A stretch of DNA of 64,000 nucleotides, from contig LGRX02027682.1 in the NCBI GenBank assembly GCA_001247695.2, forward strand, positions 1-64,000, in the 5' to 3' direction. Positions 51,664 through 62,389 of this stretch are shown here, piece after piece. Every line of letters begins with the position of its first letter. Position 1 is the first letter of the stretch. Both the position numbers and the translations under genes were made by a program. The stretch comes from Cymbomonas tetramitiformis (taxonomy: Eukaryota; Chlorophyta; Pyramimonadophyceae; Pyramimonadales; Pyramimonadaceae). Under the pieces are notes generated by a model that made no database searches, was not told where the DNA came from, and saw only the letters and a list, made by a program, of their open reading frames with translations.

Positions 51664-51804
51664 CCAGGCAAGGGAATAGCTCAATAGCACTTGGTCAAAA
51701 CTCCCGTCAGCCAGGCAAGGGAATAGCTCAATAGCACTTGGTCAAAACTCCCGTCAGCCAGGCAAGGGAATAGCTCAATAGCACTTGGTCAAAACTCCCG
51801 TCAG
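51664..51804. repeat. 47-bp tandem repeat, three identical copies
   Basis: ccaggcaagggaatagctca begins each copy (51664, 51711, 51758). Confidence 0.97.
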
Positions 51805-51929
51805 CGCGTGCATCGCTGCAGACAGGCTGCAAATCTTTCCTCAGCAGTGAGGGCTTCCTTCCTGCAAGGCCGCTGCTATCCCGTCCATTCATCCAAGATT
51901 TGAATACATCACCTCATGGTCATTGCATT

Positions 51930-52290
51930 ACCTGATGAGGCAGAAGTCGACGACATCCGTGACAGGATCTCCAGCCCCGCTGCTGGGCCGCCCTTCCCAG
52001 ATGGCCACCCTGCCTCGCCCGCATCGGGAAGGTGCACACCGCCCGCACGATGATACGCCACCTTGCGCCACTCGCCCTCCGCCCCGCTCCACATTTCGCA
52101 TCCGGCGCGCCCGCCCGCCTCCGCCCCCGCGAGCATCGTGGCGCGCCAGCTCAGGCGGTCCTCGCACCGAGTGTACCCGTGCCGCAGGTCCATCGGCCGC
52201 AGACTCACGTCGCTCGCACCCGCAACGCCCACGCTGCGCCCGCGGAGGTTGTACCAGAAGGCTCCATTGTGCGCCTCCGCCGCCTCGTCG
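51930..52290 (-). CDS. Exon: extracellular module
   Basis: Candidate acceptor acgcacag at 52291. Encodes EAHNGAFWYNLRGRSVGVAG, LSWRATMLAGAEAGGRAGCE and GEWRKVAYH, a pattern (HNGxxWY...SxGxA...RLSW...GGxRAG...WRKV) I associate with LamG/nidogen-type beta-sandwiches, without a firm family name. Its end is not defined; the frame stays open to 51909. Confidence 0.5.
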
Positions 52291-52399
52291 CTGTGCGTCT
52301 CCCGCAACACGTCCGCCCTGCGCAACCCCCTCCACCGCCACTCTGATCCGATACCACGGCCCAGATGGGATCAAGCTCTGCATTCTTGCCAAGTGTTTG

Positions 52400-52560
52400 A
52401 TCCAGACCGAGACCGAGATCGAGATCGAGACCGAGATTGCTTTCTTCTAAATGTTTGATCATCCTCTGAATATATTCTTGCAAATCTTCGATCGAGATCG
52501 AGGTCGAGATCTGGTGTCTTACAAAGGTTCTTCTTGAAAATACTCAATCGAGGTCGAGGC
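52400..52560. repeat. GAGATC-rich low-complexity tract
   Basis: Runs of (gagatc)n and gagaccgagatcgagatcg, interrupted. The rest of 52560-53380 shows no gene. Confidence 0.85.
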
Positions 52561-53384
52561 CTGCGCACTCGCCATGTGCGAACCAGCCCTGACCTGCTCG
52601 ACGCTGACGCACATGTGGCACGGGAGTGCGGGCTAGAAGAAAGGAGAAGTTCTGCCTGAGAACACCTCTGCATACCTGAGAACACCTCTGCGTGCATGAG
52701 AAAGGGAAGAAGGGGGTCGGCTCGAGGGCGCACCGTCTGCCGGCGGCGAGCAGCTGCAGGGTGCCGAGCGCCTCTCCGCGGCGTGCTCTCACAGCCAGCA
52801 GAATGTGCTCTCCCTGGCAGCTGGCAAAGTAGTACTGCCCGCCTGTGGAGCGGAGAGAGGGGGGCAGGTGGCAGCCCAGGCACACGCCACGAGGTAAGAG
52901 TCGCGCTCACTCTCGAGTGGAGCGACAGGGGGGCCCACTTGGGAGTGCCTACCGGGCGAGTCAGGCTCACTGGTAGGGCGCGGGGCCACGATCCTGAAAA
53001 AGTGGATCTGTCATCACTCGGCTGGTAGCGGGACAGGTCATAGCGTCACAAATTGGAAGCAAAGCGTGCAAAGCGTTTGAGTGGCTGGATCGCGGAGTTT
53101 CGCATGGACAGAGAATGCGACAGCTCGGGCGGGCAGCTTTTGGCACTTGCAGATCGGCGCAAGCCCCTGCTGTCGGGCCAACTCTTCGGCAACCCAGGAT
53201 GCGCTGCGGTTGTGAACCACCTCCTCAGAGGGTATTCAAAGTACAAGGGGGACAACAGGTGTTTATTAACCCCAACACCACCTTTCTCCAACATGTTCTC
53301 CCCCCGTTGAGTACGTACAAACTGAGATAACGGCGCAGCAAGGTAACCCACTAACAGAAACTGGGATGATGAAATTTTGATGGG

Positions 53385-53985
53385 AGCCAGTCCCTGCTTC
53401 GCGACTCGCGCTCCTCTGACTCAATCGATGGAAGCCAGCCCCTGCTTCGTGACTCGCGCTCCTCTGACTCAATCGATGGAAGCCAGCCCCTGCTTCGCGA
53501 CTCGCGCTCCTCTGACTCAATCGATGGAAGCCAGTCCCTGCCACTCGCGCTCCTGACTCAATCGATGGAAGCCAGTCCCTGCTTCGACTCTCTCTGACTC
53601 AATCGATGGAAGCCAGTCCTGCTTCGTGACTCGCGCTCCTCTGACTCAATGGAAGCGACTCAATCGATGGAAGCCAGTCCCTGCGACTCGCGCTCCTCTG
53701 ACTCAATCGATGGAAGCCAGTCCCTGCTGACTCGCGCTCCTCTGACTCAATCGTGGACTCGCTCCTCTGACTCAATCGATGGAAGCCAGTCCCTGCTTCG
53801 CGACTCGCGACTCTTCACTCACTCAATCGATGGAAGCCAGTCCCTGCTTCGTGACTCGCGCTCTGACTCAATCGATGGAAGCCAGCCCCTGCTTCGCGAC
53901 TCGCGCTCCTCTGACTCAATCGATGGAAGCCAGTCCCTGCTTCGCGACTCGCGCTCCTCTGACTTAATTGCTGCGGATGATGAGC
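53385..53985. repeat. Intron minisatellite, 47-48-bp unit, about 13 copies
   Basis: gactcaatcgatggaagcca followed by gtccctgcttcgcgactcgc; several internally deleted copies near 53550-53760. Confidence 0.95.
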
Positions 53986-54063
53986 GCAGCAGTCCCTAAG
54001 AGGAAGCTGCCACAAACACAGGAATCCAAGACAGGACGCCACCGCGAGCACAGGGATCCCTAC

Positions 54064-54988
54064 ATGCAGCCGTCACTGGGCGCACCTACTGCGGCAGAAG
54101 CCTTGCTACCGTCGTAGCATACCTTCCACCCGCCGGCCCTCACCACTGCCTCCGGCACCTCCCTTTGGATGCCGAAAGGGTAGTATAGCACCGACGAGTT
54201 CTCCCCGGTAGCATGGGACACAGTACCGCCGGAGCCACCTCGGTATAGACTCCCTTGACCCGCCAGGTCCTCTACCGTCGCCCGGCTCGGCCCGTCGACA
54301 GCGGCCTCCATGTCCTCTGCCAGCCGCTCCGCGCGCACAATCAGCCGCCGCGTGCGGTCGTGCACCGCGCTTGGCAGCAAGACCCGCCCGCCGTCGGCTG
54401 GGGAGGGCGCGGACGAGCTGGCGGCAGACGGGAAGGAGCGCCCCGCGCCGCCGAGACCTCCGAAGAGCTCCTTGAAGGCGGAGCGCTCCGCTTTCGCCAT
54501 CGCCGCTGCCGCTGCCGCCTGCTTCCGCTCGCGAGCGCTGGCCCGGCGCGTGCCCCGGGTCCGGTCGCGTCGACGCTCCCGGCTGAGGCTCATCCCGCCG
54601 GGTGTGTCTCTCCCCGTCACAGGCGTAACAAGCGCCATTGCAGCATCTTTGGATGCAGTCCCTTCATCGGGCACATCAGCGCCTTCAGCATCTCCACTGT
54701 CCATCAGCGCGCCTTTGGGCGTAGCAGCACAAAAGCCGACACCGCTCATTTTGACGCCCTGGAACTGCGCCGGCGCCGTGCCGGGGGACAGGCCCACCAC
54801 TGATCCCTCGGCCGTCGCCGTGTCCACGTCACCCCAGCTGAGTCGGATGCTGCCGGTGGCGAGGTGCAGCGCCGCCTGCGTCGTGGCGGTACCGCCGCTA
54901 TCCAGCTTCCCGGCCGGCAACTGCCACGTCACCACCAGGCGCGCATCCTTGGTGCCGGAGCTCACCTCCTCGTACCACACAGTGGTGC
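54064..54988 (-). CDS. Exon: second half of nidogen-like module with long spacer
   Basis: Acceptor cctgcag at 54989, phase 1; candidate donor TGCAT-GTAGGG at 54064. Starts GTTVWYEEVSSG, LVVTWQLPAG, AALHLATGSIRLSWGD, SVVGLSPGT, clearly paralogous to the module at 48.8 kb. Then comes a long charged, Ala-rich helical spacer (REERKQAAAAAAMAKAE-like) and an end with RAGGWKVCYDGS. The module is preceded by its own first half at 55254, with phases that match. Confidence 0.75.
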
Positions 54989-55253
54989 CTGCAGGCCGCT
55001 CCCCCCGCCGTCTTGCTGAGCGGGCTTGGGTCATCCCTCTCCCCACCCCTCTCGGGCAAGGTCATGCAAGAGGCGAATGACGTGAAAGATGGCTGACGCT
55101 TTATCCCAAGATGGAAGGGGTCGCTAGAGCAGTGTGCGCCAGGGGTTTGCTAACAGCCATTCATGCACGAACACTGATGCACGAAGACCCCCGAAGCTCG
55201 CATTGGGGTCGGACTGATTTCCTCGTGCAGGGTAGGGGTCGGTGCGCGCCCAC

Positions 55254-56054
55254 CTGCCGGGTCTGCCGGGCCTGCCAGGGCGCTCCCGAGCAGCGCGCTT
55301 ATCCCAGGTGTGGCAAAGTGGGCCTCGAAGCCCTCGCTGCGTTCCGTCCGCTGCCCGTCGCCGAAGGTGAGCCGGCCGGCGGCCTCCACACGCACCGCGT
55401 TGTAGCTCTCGTTGAAGAAGGGAAATGCGGCGGAGCCGAGCGGGATGACTGCCGCCTCCCAGCCGCCGGCCGCGTCGAATGCCACGCGGGTAGCGCCAGG
55501 CGACGCGCTCGGTGACTCACCCTCCCACCCTCTAGCAGGGGGCTCACCTGCCGCTGACGGGCTCCGGTGCTCAAGGCACGCCCGATATGCCTCTGGCCCC
55601 AACGGCTCGAAGACCACTGCTGCACGCGCGAGGTCGAAGGGGGCCGCCGCGGTGAATAGCTGCGCTGGCGCTGATGAAGGCAGGCCGGCACTGCCCCCGG
55701 CACCGACCCCGGTACTTCCCTCACGCAGACGCCTAACCTTGGTGGCAGATGCCGCAGCCGCTGCGGATGTTGCTCCGAGGCCGGCGCCGCGGGCGAGCTC
55801 AGAAACGGAGGGCGGCGCGCCGGGGACGTGCAGGGTGAGATGCGCTGGGTGCTGTACGGAGGAGAGTGGTGCGGAGTCGCCCACGCCCAGCCCGTAGAAC
55901 GCATCTGCTCCGTAGAACACGTCAAGGCCGTAGTATGCAGAGTCCGCCTTGGAGAGACTTGGAGGTGCAGAGGACGGGGAGAGGGTGGCATCGTCAGGGA
56001 CGTGGGCCTCGGTGAGGAGAGCGGGGTCGACAGTGGACTCCTCCTCCAACCTTG
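55254..56054 (-). CDS. Exon: spacer and first half of nidogen-like module
   Basis: Acceptor ccctcag at 56055; donor CCGGCAG-GTGGGC at 55254, phase 1. N-terminal RLEEESTVDPALL, then SAYYGLDVFYGADAFYGLGV (the shared FYGL spacer motif), an Ala-rich stretch, and the nidogen-like strands GWEAAVIPLGSAAFPFFNES and YNAVRVEAAGRLTFGDG, FEAHFATPGISALLGS. Joined to 54988 it gives a complete module. Confidence 0.77.
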
Positions 56055-56059
56055 CTGAG

Positions 56060-56940
56060 GGATCTGGTCATATCCCAACAATAAAACCCCCATGTCATCC
56101 CAGCGCGCAGAGACCTGGCGATGCTGCGCCCTCGCAACCAATCACATCCCACAGAGCCCTTAGAACGACCTACACCCCGCTGAGCCATCACGATTGCACG
56201 CGCGCTGCTGAACTCCCATAATTATAATGCTCCAGTGACTGCATATCCCCTGGGGAGTACAACCCACGGCATCGCTGCAAAGTGCTGACTCCTTTGCGCG
56301 CGTCGCGTCGGTGCATGTCTAAGAGGCACCCTCCGGGCTGTGCGGGCAGATGTCTCCGCTGCCTTGCCCCCCTGCCCCTGGCGCATCCGGTGGTCGTGTA
56401 CAGGCCTTCTGTGAAGAGGTGTTGCTCCCAGGCCGGCGTGCTCTCGTGTGGGCGCAGTGCGCAATGTGCACGCTTCGGCCTTGCACCCTTTCCCACATCA
56501 TCGAAGCCCTCCACATTAGACCCCCCGAGACGGCCGGCTACTTGCTTGCAGCAACACAGGTCCAGGCCCAGGAACACAAGCTGCACCACGTGCCTCCAAG
56601 CATCGAACATGATTTATCTGAAGGCGGAGTAGAGGCGGCAAGTGACACCTTAGCGTGTGCACACCGTCGGATCTGTGACTTTTCCGCCTCCCCTCCCTCT
56701 ATGCAGGACCTTGCCCGCCGCCCCCTGGGAGTCCCCTGCGGCGACTGCTGTGAGGCTACCGCCTGAATGGGAGCCACTGGATTTCAGTGAAAGTAATTCC
56801 GGCGAATTTACAGGTACACTTGATCCATGATCTGCCAACTAAAACTTACCCGCGAGCCTTAGCGGAGATGTGCTTTTATGCTAAGTTGTAAATTTAGATC
56901 TTGCATTGTGACTACCCCATGATTTAAACCGTTACGGATT
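56060..56940. other. Intron-like stretch
   Basis: Open frames on both strands, but without domains or good splice pairs. Nothing supported. Confidence 0.45.
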
Positions 56941-56954
56941 GCTGCAAGCCAAGA

Positions 56955-57618
56955 ATACCCCGTTCCACCTGCTGCCCGCCGGGAATACCGCGCCCCCCCT
57001 GCTGCCCGCCGGCAATACCGCGCCCCACCTGCTGCCCGCCGGCAATACCGCGCCCCACCTGCTGCCCGCCCGGCAATACCGCCCCACCTGCTGCCCGCCC
57101 GGCACCGCGCCCTGCTGCCGGCCGGTGGCCACCGCGCCCCCACCTGCTGCCCGCCGGCAGCGCGCCCCACCTGTTGCCCGCCCGCATACCGCGCCCACCT
57201 GCTGCCGCCGGCAATACCGCGCCCCACCTGTTGCCCGCCGGCAACACCGCGCCCCACCTGCTGCCCGCCAGTAATACTGCAGCGCCCCACCTGCTGCCCG
57301 CCGGCCGCGCCCCACCTGCTGCCCGCCGGCAATACCGCGCCCCACCTGCTCGCCGGTATTGCCGCGCCCTGCCCGCCCAGGGTAATACCGCGCCCCACCT
57401 GCTGCCCGCGGCAATACCGCGCCCCCACCTGCTGCCCGCCAGTAATACCGCGCCCCCACCTGTTGCCCGGCAATACCGCGCCCACCTGCTGCCCCGCGGT
57501 AATACCGCGCCCCACCTGTTGCCCGCCGGCAACACCGCGCCCCACCTGCTGCCCGCCAGTAATACCGCGCCCCACCTGCTGCCCGCCGGCAATACCGCGC
57601 CGCACCTGCTGCCCGCGC
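56955..57618. repeat. 33-bp minisatellite, about 20 copies
   Basis: ataccgcgccccacctgctg with cccgccggca between; many single-base indels. Long frames over it have no functional meaning. Confidence 0.95.
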
Positions 57619-57849
57619 CGAGGGTCCCTCTATGATATAACCGACTTGACGGAAAGTTCCAGCCGAACTTTTATACAGGTAGCAGCCTAATGTTTACGCA
57701 TGCATACACACCTGCAGGCTGTGCGACATGTAAAACACACACAGCCGAGTGGCGTGCCGGAGAGGCGGAAACGTTGCCGGTTGTTCAGAGCAATTTGTTG
57801 TGAAGCTTGCCATGTCTCAGTGGCATCTTGGATGAGGCGGTAGAGGCCA

Positions 57850-58175
57850 GGCCTCAGAGTGGTCCAGGCGGCGGAGGAGCGCTGGTCACCGGCCTCAGAG
57901 TGGTCCAGGCGGCGGAGGAGCGCTGGTCACCGGCCTCAGAGCGGTCCAGGCGGCGGAGGAGCGCTGGTCACCGGTCTCAGAGGGTCCAGGCGGCGGAGGA
58001 GCGCTGGTCACAGAGCGGTCGGCGGCGGAGGAGCGCTGGTCACCGGCCTCAGAGCGGTCCAGGCGGCGGAGGAGCGCTGGTCACCGGCCTCAGAGCGGTC
58101 CAGGCGGCGGAGGAGCGCTGGTCACCGGCCTCAGAGTGGTCCAGGCGGCGTAGGCGGAGCGCTGGTCACCGGCCT
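57850..58175. repeat. 42-bp minisatellite, about eight copies
   Basis: ggtccaggcggcggaggagc followed by gctggtcaccggcctcagag. The 600 bp to its right (58180-58790) hold no identified exon. Confidence 0.95.
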
Positions 58176-58792
58176 CGGCGGGGCTGGGGGACGAGGAAGT
58201 GAGGGCCCGTGCTCGCCGAGGCCGGAGGATGACTCCTTGGCACATCACCGAGGGTGACGCTGATGAGGAGTGGGGAGGGGGTCTGGGGTTACAAGAGCAC
58301 ACGGCAGACACCTGAGAGCCCGGGAGTCGACCTCAACAACCGTGACCGCCTACAAACGGCTATACCACAAGAAGCGGCCATAGGTTCTGCAGGAGCTAGC
58401 GGCCATGGCAGGCTGTCGGGGGGACATAATAATCTAGTCTACGCATCTACTGTAATCCGCCTGGCGTGAGGCCGGCCCGCGGAGTGAAGGCGAGGTCCAC
58501 TCATCATGGCGGACAGGTGGGCGACGGCGTGCGTGTGGCCGCTCCCTTATATTCCTCGGTGGGGAGAGCAGCCGGAGCAGGGGGGTCGTCGGCGAGGAGA
58601 GGGGAGCCACTGGGCTTGGCGGGTATGCAGTGGCTCAGCTTCGTTGCGCTCGTCTCTGACTTGCCGGGCTCAGACGCCTGGAAGGTCGCTTGGAGAATAG
58701 CGGCCCGTTGCTGGGTGGCTTGGCATCCCACTCACATCTTGGTACCCACACCGGCTGATGCCCTCGCCCCGGGGGTCCCTGCTCGGCGTCAC

Positions 58793-58942
58793 CTGATGTC
58801 ACAAACGCTGTGTGATATCCTCCGCCAGCAGCATGCACCACGTCGTGCCCGGCCATCACCCGCACGGGGCTGTATCGGTGTGTTGTAGTGCCGTCACCCA
58901 GTTGACCATATAGGTTGTACCCGGTGGCGTAGACCTCCCCGC
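58793..58942 (-). CDS. RCC1-repeat exon (last of seven in transcription order)
   Basis: 150 nt between acceptor gtgtgcag and donor GACATCAG-GTGACG; phase 1-1. Encodes EVYATGYNLYGQLGDGTTTH, RYSPVRVMAGHDVVHAAGGG and YHTAFVTS, one RCC1 blade (G-x-N-x-x-G-Q-L-G-D-G). RCC1 repeats build seven-bladed beta-propellers used for protein binding. Confidence 0.85.
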
Positions 58943-59259
58943 CTGCACACCGGGATGCCCTCCCTCCCTCCCAACCCTCTTTCAATGTACATTCATGGAG
59001 GAATGTTAGGAGGGACAGAGCACTAGAACTCATGTCACAGATAATTTGACAATTCTGGCTGCAAGCTCAGATTCGCAGCTGCTGTCTCCGCAGGGGGCGT
59101 TCCATCTCGAGACTTGGAAGCCTTAAGCTTCACTTTGGGGCCATCTAAATTTCAAAACCGACCTCCGCGAGCGGTTTGTGGCAGCGGAGGCAGGCGGGAA
59201 GAGAGCCGCAGCCCAAAAGGCGGTTGCCGCTCAGAGCAGCGACACTGCATTCCTGGACA

Positions 59260-59378
59260 TGCCTCAAGCCGCGGGTGATCCCTCTTCCTGGCGGCCCTCG
59301 AGACTGAAGCCGGACATGCCTCAAGCCGCGGGTGATGCCTCTTCCTGGCGGCCCTCGAGACTGAAGCCGGACATGTTG
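59260..59378. repeat. 60-bp duplication inside an intron
   Basis: gacatgcctcaagccgcggg followed by tgatgcctcttcctggcggc, two copies. It lies in the long intron that separates the seventh RCC1 exon from the other six. Confidence 0.9.
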
Positions 59379-59913
59379 CAGATCGGGACATCCACACAAT
59401 GACACGGCATACGCCGCCCTCTCCAATATCTACAATTCCTTGAGATACTGCATCTACCTTCACAATGCGCCAGATGTTGCAGTGCAACTTGGCGAAAGTG
59501 CCTTTGAAAGTGTTATGGACGGTGGAGATGCACTCCCGCAACGAGTTCAGATCCGGCAAAGCTCACTCTCTCTCACTCTCTCATGCAAACCAGTCGAGGG
59601 AGCCCTCAGAATACCGTCTCATCCACTTCCCTGCCCATGTAACAAGGTTGCTTGCCATCAAGCATGGGGGGTAGAAGTGGACCTAGTGAGCTCCGAAGTC
59701 CGGATGATATGAAGTTTCCCGGAGGGTGTGCTGAATCCTGTGATCCCTGGTGCGGGTACATAGTACAGCCGACCTTCATTTGTGGTTATCTGCTACCAGA
59801 GAAATCGGTCCAAAGATAGGCACACACAACCTGTACAGCACTTACGGCACCCGGTACCCACACCCCGCCCACGAACTGCTGACATTGCCCCGGGGATCCC
59901 TGCTCGGCGTCAC

Positions 59914-60063
59914 CTGATGTCACAAACGCTGTGTGATGTTCTCCAGCAGCAGCATGCACCACGTCGTGCCCGGCCATCACCCGCACGGGGCTGTATCGGT
60001 GTGTTCTAGTGCCGTCACCCAGTTGACCGTAACCGTTGTACCCGGTGGCGTAGACCTCCCCGC
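59914..60063 (-). CDS. RCC1-repeat exon
   Basis: 150 nt, phase 1-1. Encodes EVYATGYNGYGQLGDGTRTH-type sequence and ends HTAFVTS. About 358 bp separate it from the next copy, and the intron sequence is copied too. Confidence 0.83.
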
Positions 60064-60270
60064 CTGCACACCGGGATGCCCTCCCTCCCTCCCCCGCTCA
60101 ACCTCCGCCCCCGCCCCGCCGCCTCCTCAGCAGTGTGCTCGTGGCACCGCACACCTCGCGCCTCCAGCACCACGCTGGGCGGCATCGCTAAGCGGATCCG
60201 TTATAGCGTCCATCCGCACGACACTTCACCTGCTGCTGCCCTCGCCCCGGGGGTCCCTGCTCGGCGTCAC

Positions 60271-60420
60271 CTGATGTCACAAACGCTGTGTGATATTCTC
60301 CACCAGCAGCATGCACCACGTCGTGCCCGGCCATCACCCGCACGGGGCTGTATCGGTTTGTTGTAGTGCCGTCACCCAGTTCACCATTATAGTTGCGACC
60401 GGTGGTGTAGACTTCCCCGC
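60271..60420 (-). CDS. RCC1-repeat exon
   Basis: 150 nt, phase 1-1: EVYTTGRNYNGELGDGTTTN, then RYSPVRVMAGHDVVHAAGGE. Same acceptor and donor as its neighbours. Confidence 0.83.
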
Positions 60421-60630
60421 CTGCACACCGGGATGCCCTCCCTCCCTCCCTCCCCCGCTCAACCTCCGCCCCCGCCCCACCCCTCCTCACCAGTGTGCTC
60501 ATGGCACCGCACACCTCGCGCCTCCAGCAACACGCTGGGCGGCATCGCTAAGCGAATCCGTTATAGCGTCCATCCGCACGACACTTCACCGGCTGCTGCC
60601 CTCGCCCCGGGGGTCCCTGCTCGGCGTCAC

Positions 60631-60780
60631 CTGATGTCACAAACGCTGTGTGATATGATCCAGCAGCAGCATGCACCACGTCGTGCCCAGCCATCACCCG
60701 CACGGGGCTGTATCGGTGTGTTGTAGTGCCGTCACCCAGTTGACCGTGATTATTGTACCCGGTGGTGTAGACCTGCCCGC
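60631..60780 (-). CDS. RCC1-repeat exon
   Basis: 150 nt, phase 1-1: QVYTTGYNNHGQLGDGTTTH, ending YHTAFVTS. Confidence 0.83.
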
Positions 60781-60990
60781 CTGCACACCGGGATGCCCTC
60801 CCTCCCTCCCTCCCCCGCTCAACCTCCGCCCCCGCCCGCCGCCTCCTCAGCAGTGTGCTCGTGGCACCGCACACCTCGAGCCTCCAGCACCACGCTGGGC
60901 GGCATCGCTAAGCGGATCCGTTATAACGTCCATCCGCACGACACTTCACCGGCTGCTGCCCTCGCCCCGGGGGTCCCTGCTCGGCGTCAC

Positions 60991-61140
60991 CTGATGTCAC
61001 AAACGCTGTGTGAATACGTCCACCAGCAGCATGCACCACGTCGTGCCCGGCCATCACCCGCACGGGGCTGTATCGGTTTGTTGTAGTGCCGTCACCCAGT
61101 TCACCGTAATAGTTGCGACCGGTGGTGTAGACCTCCCCGC
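60991..61140 (-). CDS. RCC1-repeat exon
   Basis: 150 nt, phase 1-1: EVYTTGRNYYGELGDGTTTN. Nearly the same as the exon at 60271, so these two may derive from a recent two-unit duplication. Confidence 0.83.
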
Positions 61141-61355
61141 CTGCACACCGGGATGCCCTCCCTCCCCTCCCTCCCCCCCCGCTCAACCTCCGCCCCCGCC
61201 CCGCCGCCTCCTCACCAGTGTGCTCGTGGCACCGCACACCTCGCGCCTCCAGCACCACGCTGGGCGGCATCGCTAAGTGGATCCGTTATAGCGTCCATCC
61301 GCACGACACTTCACCGGCTGCTGCCCTCGCCCCGGGGGTCCCTGCTCGGCGTCAC

Positions 61356-61508
61356 CTGATGTCACAAACGCTGTGTGATGTCCGCTTCCACCAGCAGCAT
61401 GCACCACGTCGTGCCCGGCCATCACCCGCACGGGGCTGTATCGGTATGTTCTAGTGCCGTCACCCAGTTGACCGTGACCGTTGTACCCGGTGGCGTAGAC
61501 TTCCCCGC
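61356..61508 (-). CDS. RCC1-repeat exon (51 codons)
   Basis: 153 nt, phase 1-1: EVYATGYNGHGQLGDGTRTY, with one extra residue before HHTAFVTS (AAGGSGHHTA). Confidence 0.83.
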
Positions 61509-61711
61509 CTGCACACCGGGATGCCCTCCCTCCCTCCCTCCCGCCCCGCCCCCGCCCCGCCGCCTCCTCAGCAGTGTGCTCGTGGCACCGCACACCTCGC
61601 GCCTCCAGCACCACACTGGGCGGCATCGCTAAGCGGATCCGTTATAGCGTCCATCCGCACGACACTTCACCTGCTGCTGCCCTCGCCCCGGGGGTCCCTG
61701 CTCGGCGTCAC

Positions 61712-61861
61712 CTGATGTCACAAACGCTGTGTGATGTGATCCAGCAGCAGCATGCACCACGTCGTGCCCGGCCATCACCCGCACGGGGCTGTATCGCTGT
61801 GTTGTAGTGCCGTCACCCAGTTCACCGTGACCGTTGTACCCGGTGGCGTAGACCTGCCCGC
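61712..61861 (-). CDS. RCC1-repeat exon (first of seven in transcription order)
   Basis: 150 nt, phase 1-1: QVYATGYNGHGELGDGTTTQ. Upstream intron copy ends near 62043, where the duplicated sequence stops. The exon before it was not found. Confidence 0.83.
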
Positions 61862-62043
61862 CTGCACACCGGGATGCCCTCCCCCCGCTCAACCTTCGCC
61901 CCCCGCCCCACCGCCTCCTCACCAGTGTGCTCATGGCACTGCACACCTTGCGCCTCCAGCACCACGCTGGGCGGCATCGCTAAGCTGACCCGTTATAGCG
62001 TCCATCTGCACGACACTTCACCGGCTGCTGCCCTCGCCCCGGG

Positions 62044-62385
62044 GCTTTTGCTTGTGGGCGGGGCGGAGCTGACTACCCACCACGGCAGGTGTCGGAGGCA
62101 GGAGCCGAGGAGGCGACCGAGCAGGAGTGCGCACTGCGCAGCGGAGGGAGCGGCTCGTTGACCCAGTGGGACCGGAGGCTTCGGGGGAGTGGCTCCGGGG
62201 GCACCCCCTGGAGAAGGTCTGTGCGTGCCCCTTCTCCTCAGCACGTCACGGCCCGAAGCGTGCAATTATGGACTGAATTTGCTGAGGCCATAAGGTGGGT
62301 GTTGCGGAGCTTGAGCGGGGATAGTATAGTAGTGAGGACTTCTGGAGGTTACTGGGGGTGGTGCCGCATCTGTTGTTGTCTCCGC
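62044..62385. other. Undetermined stretch right of the RCC1 array
   Basis: No exon or mobile element identified. Confidence 0.45.
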
Positions 62386-62389
62386 AGCC

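Noticed and set aside
56859..57635. Gly/Arg-rich frames over the 33-bp repeat
   Set aside because: Minisatellite read-through; composition only reflects the repeat.
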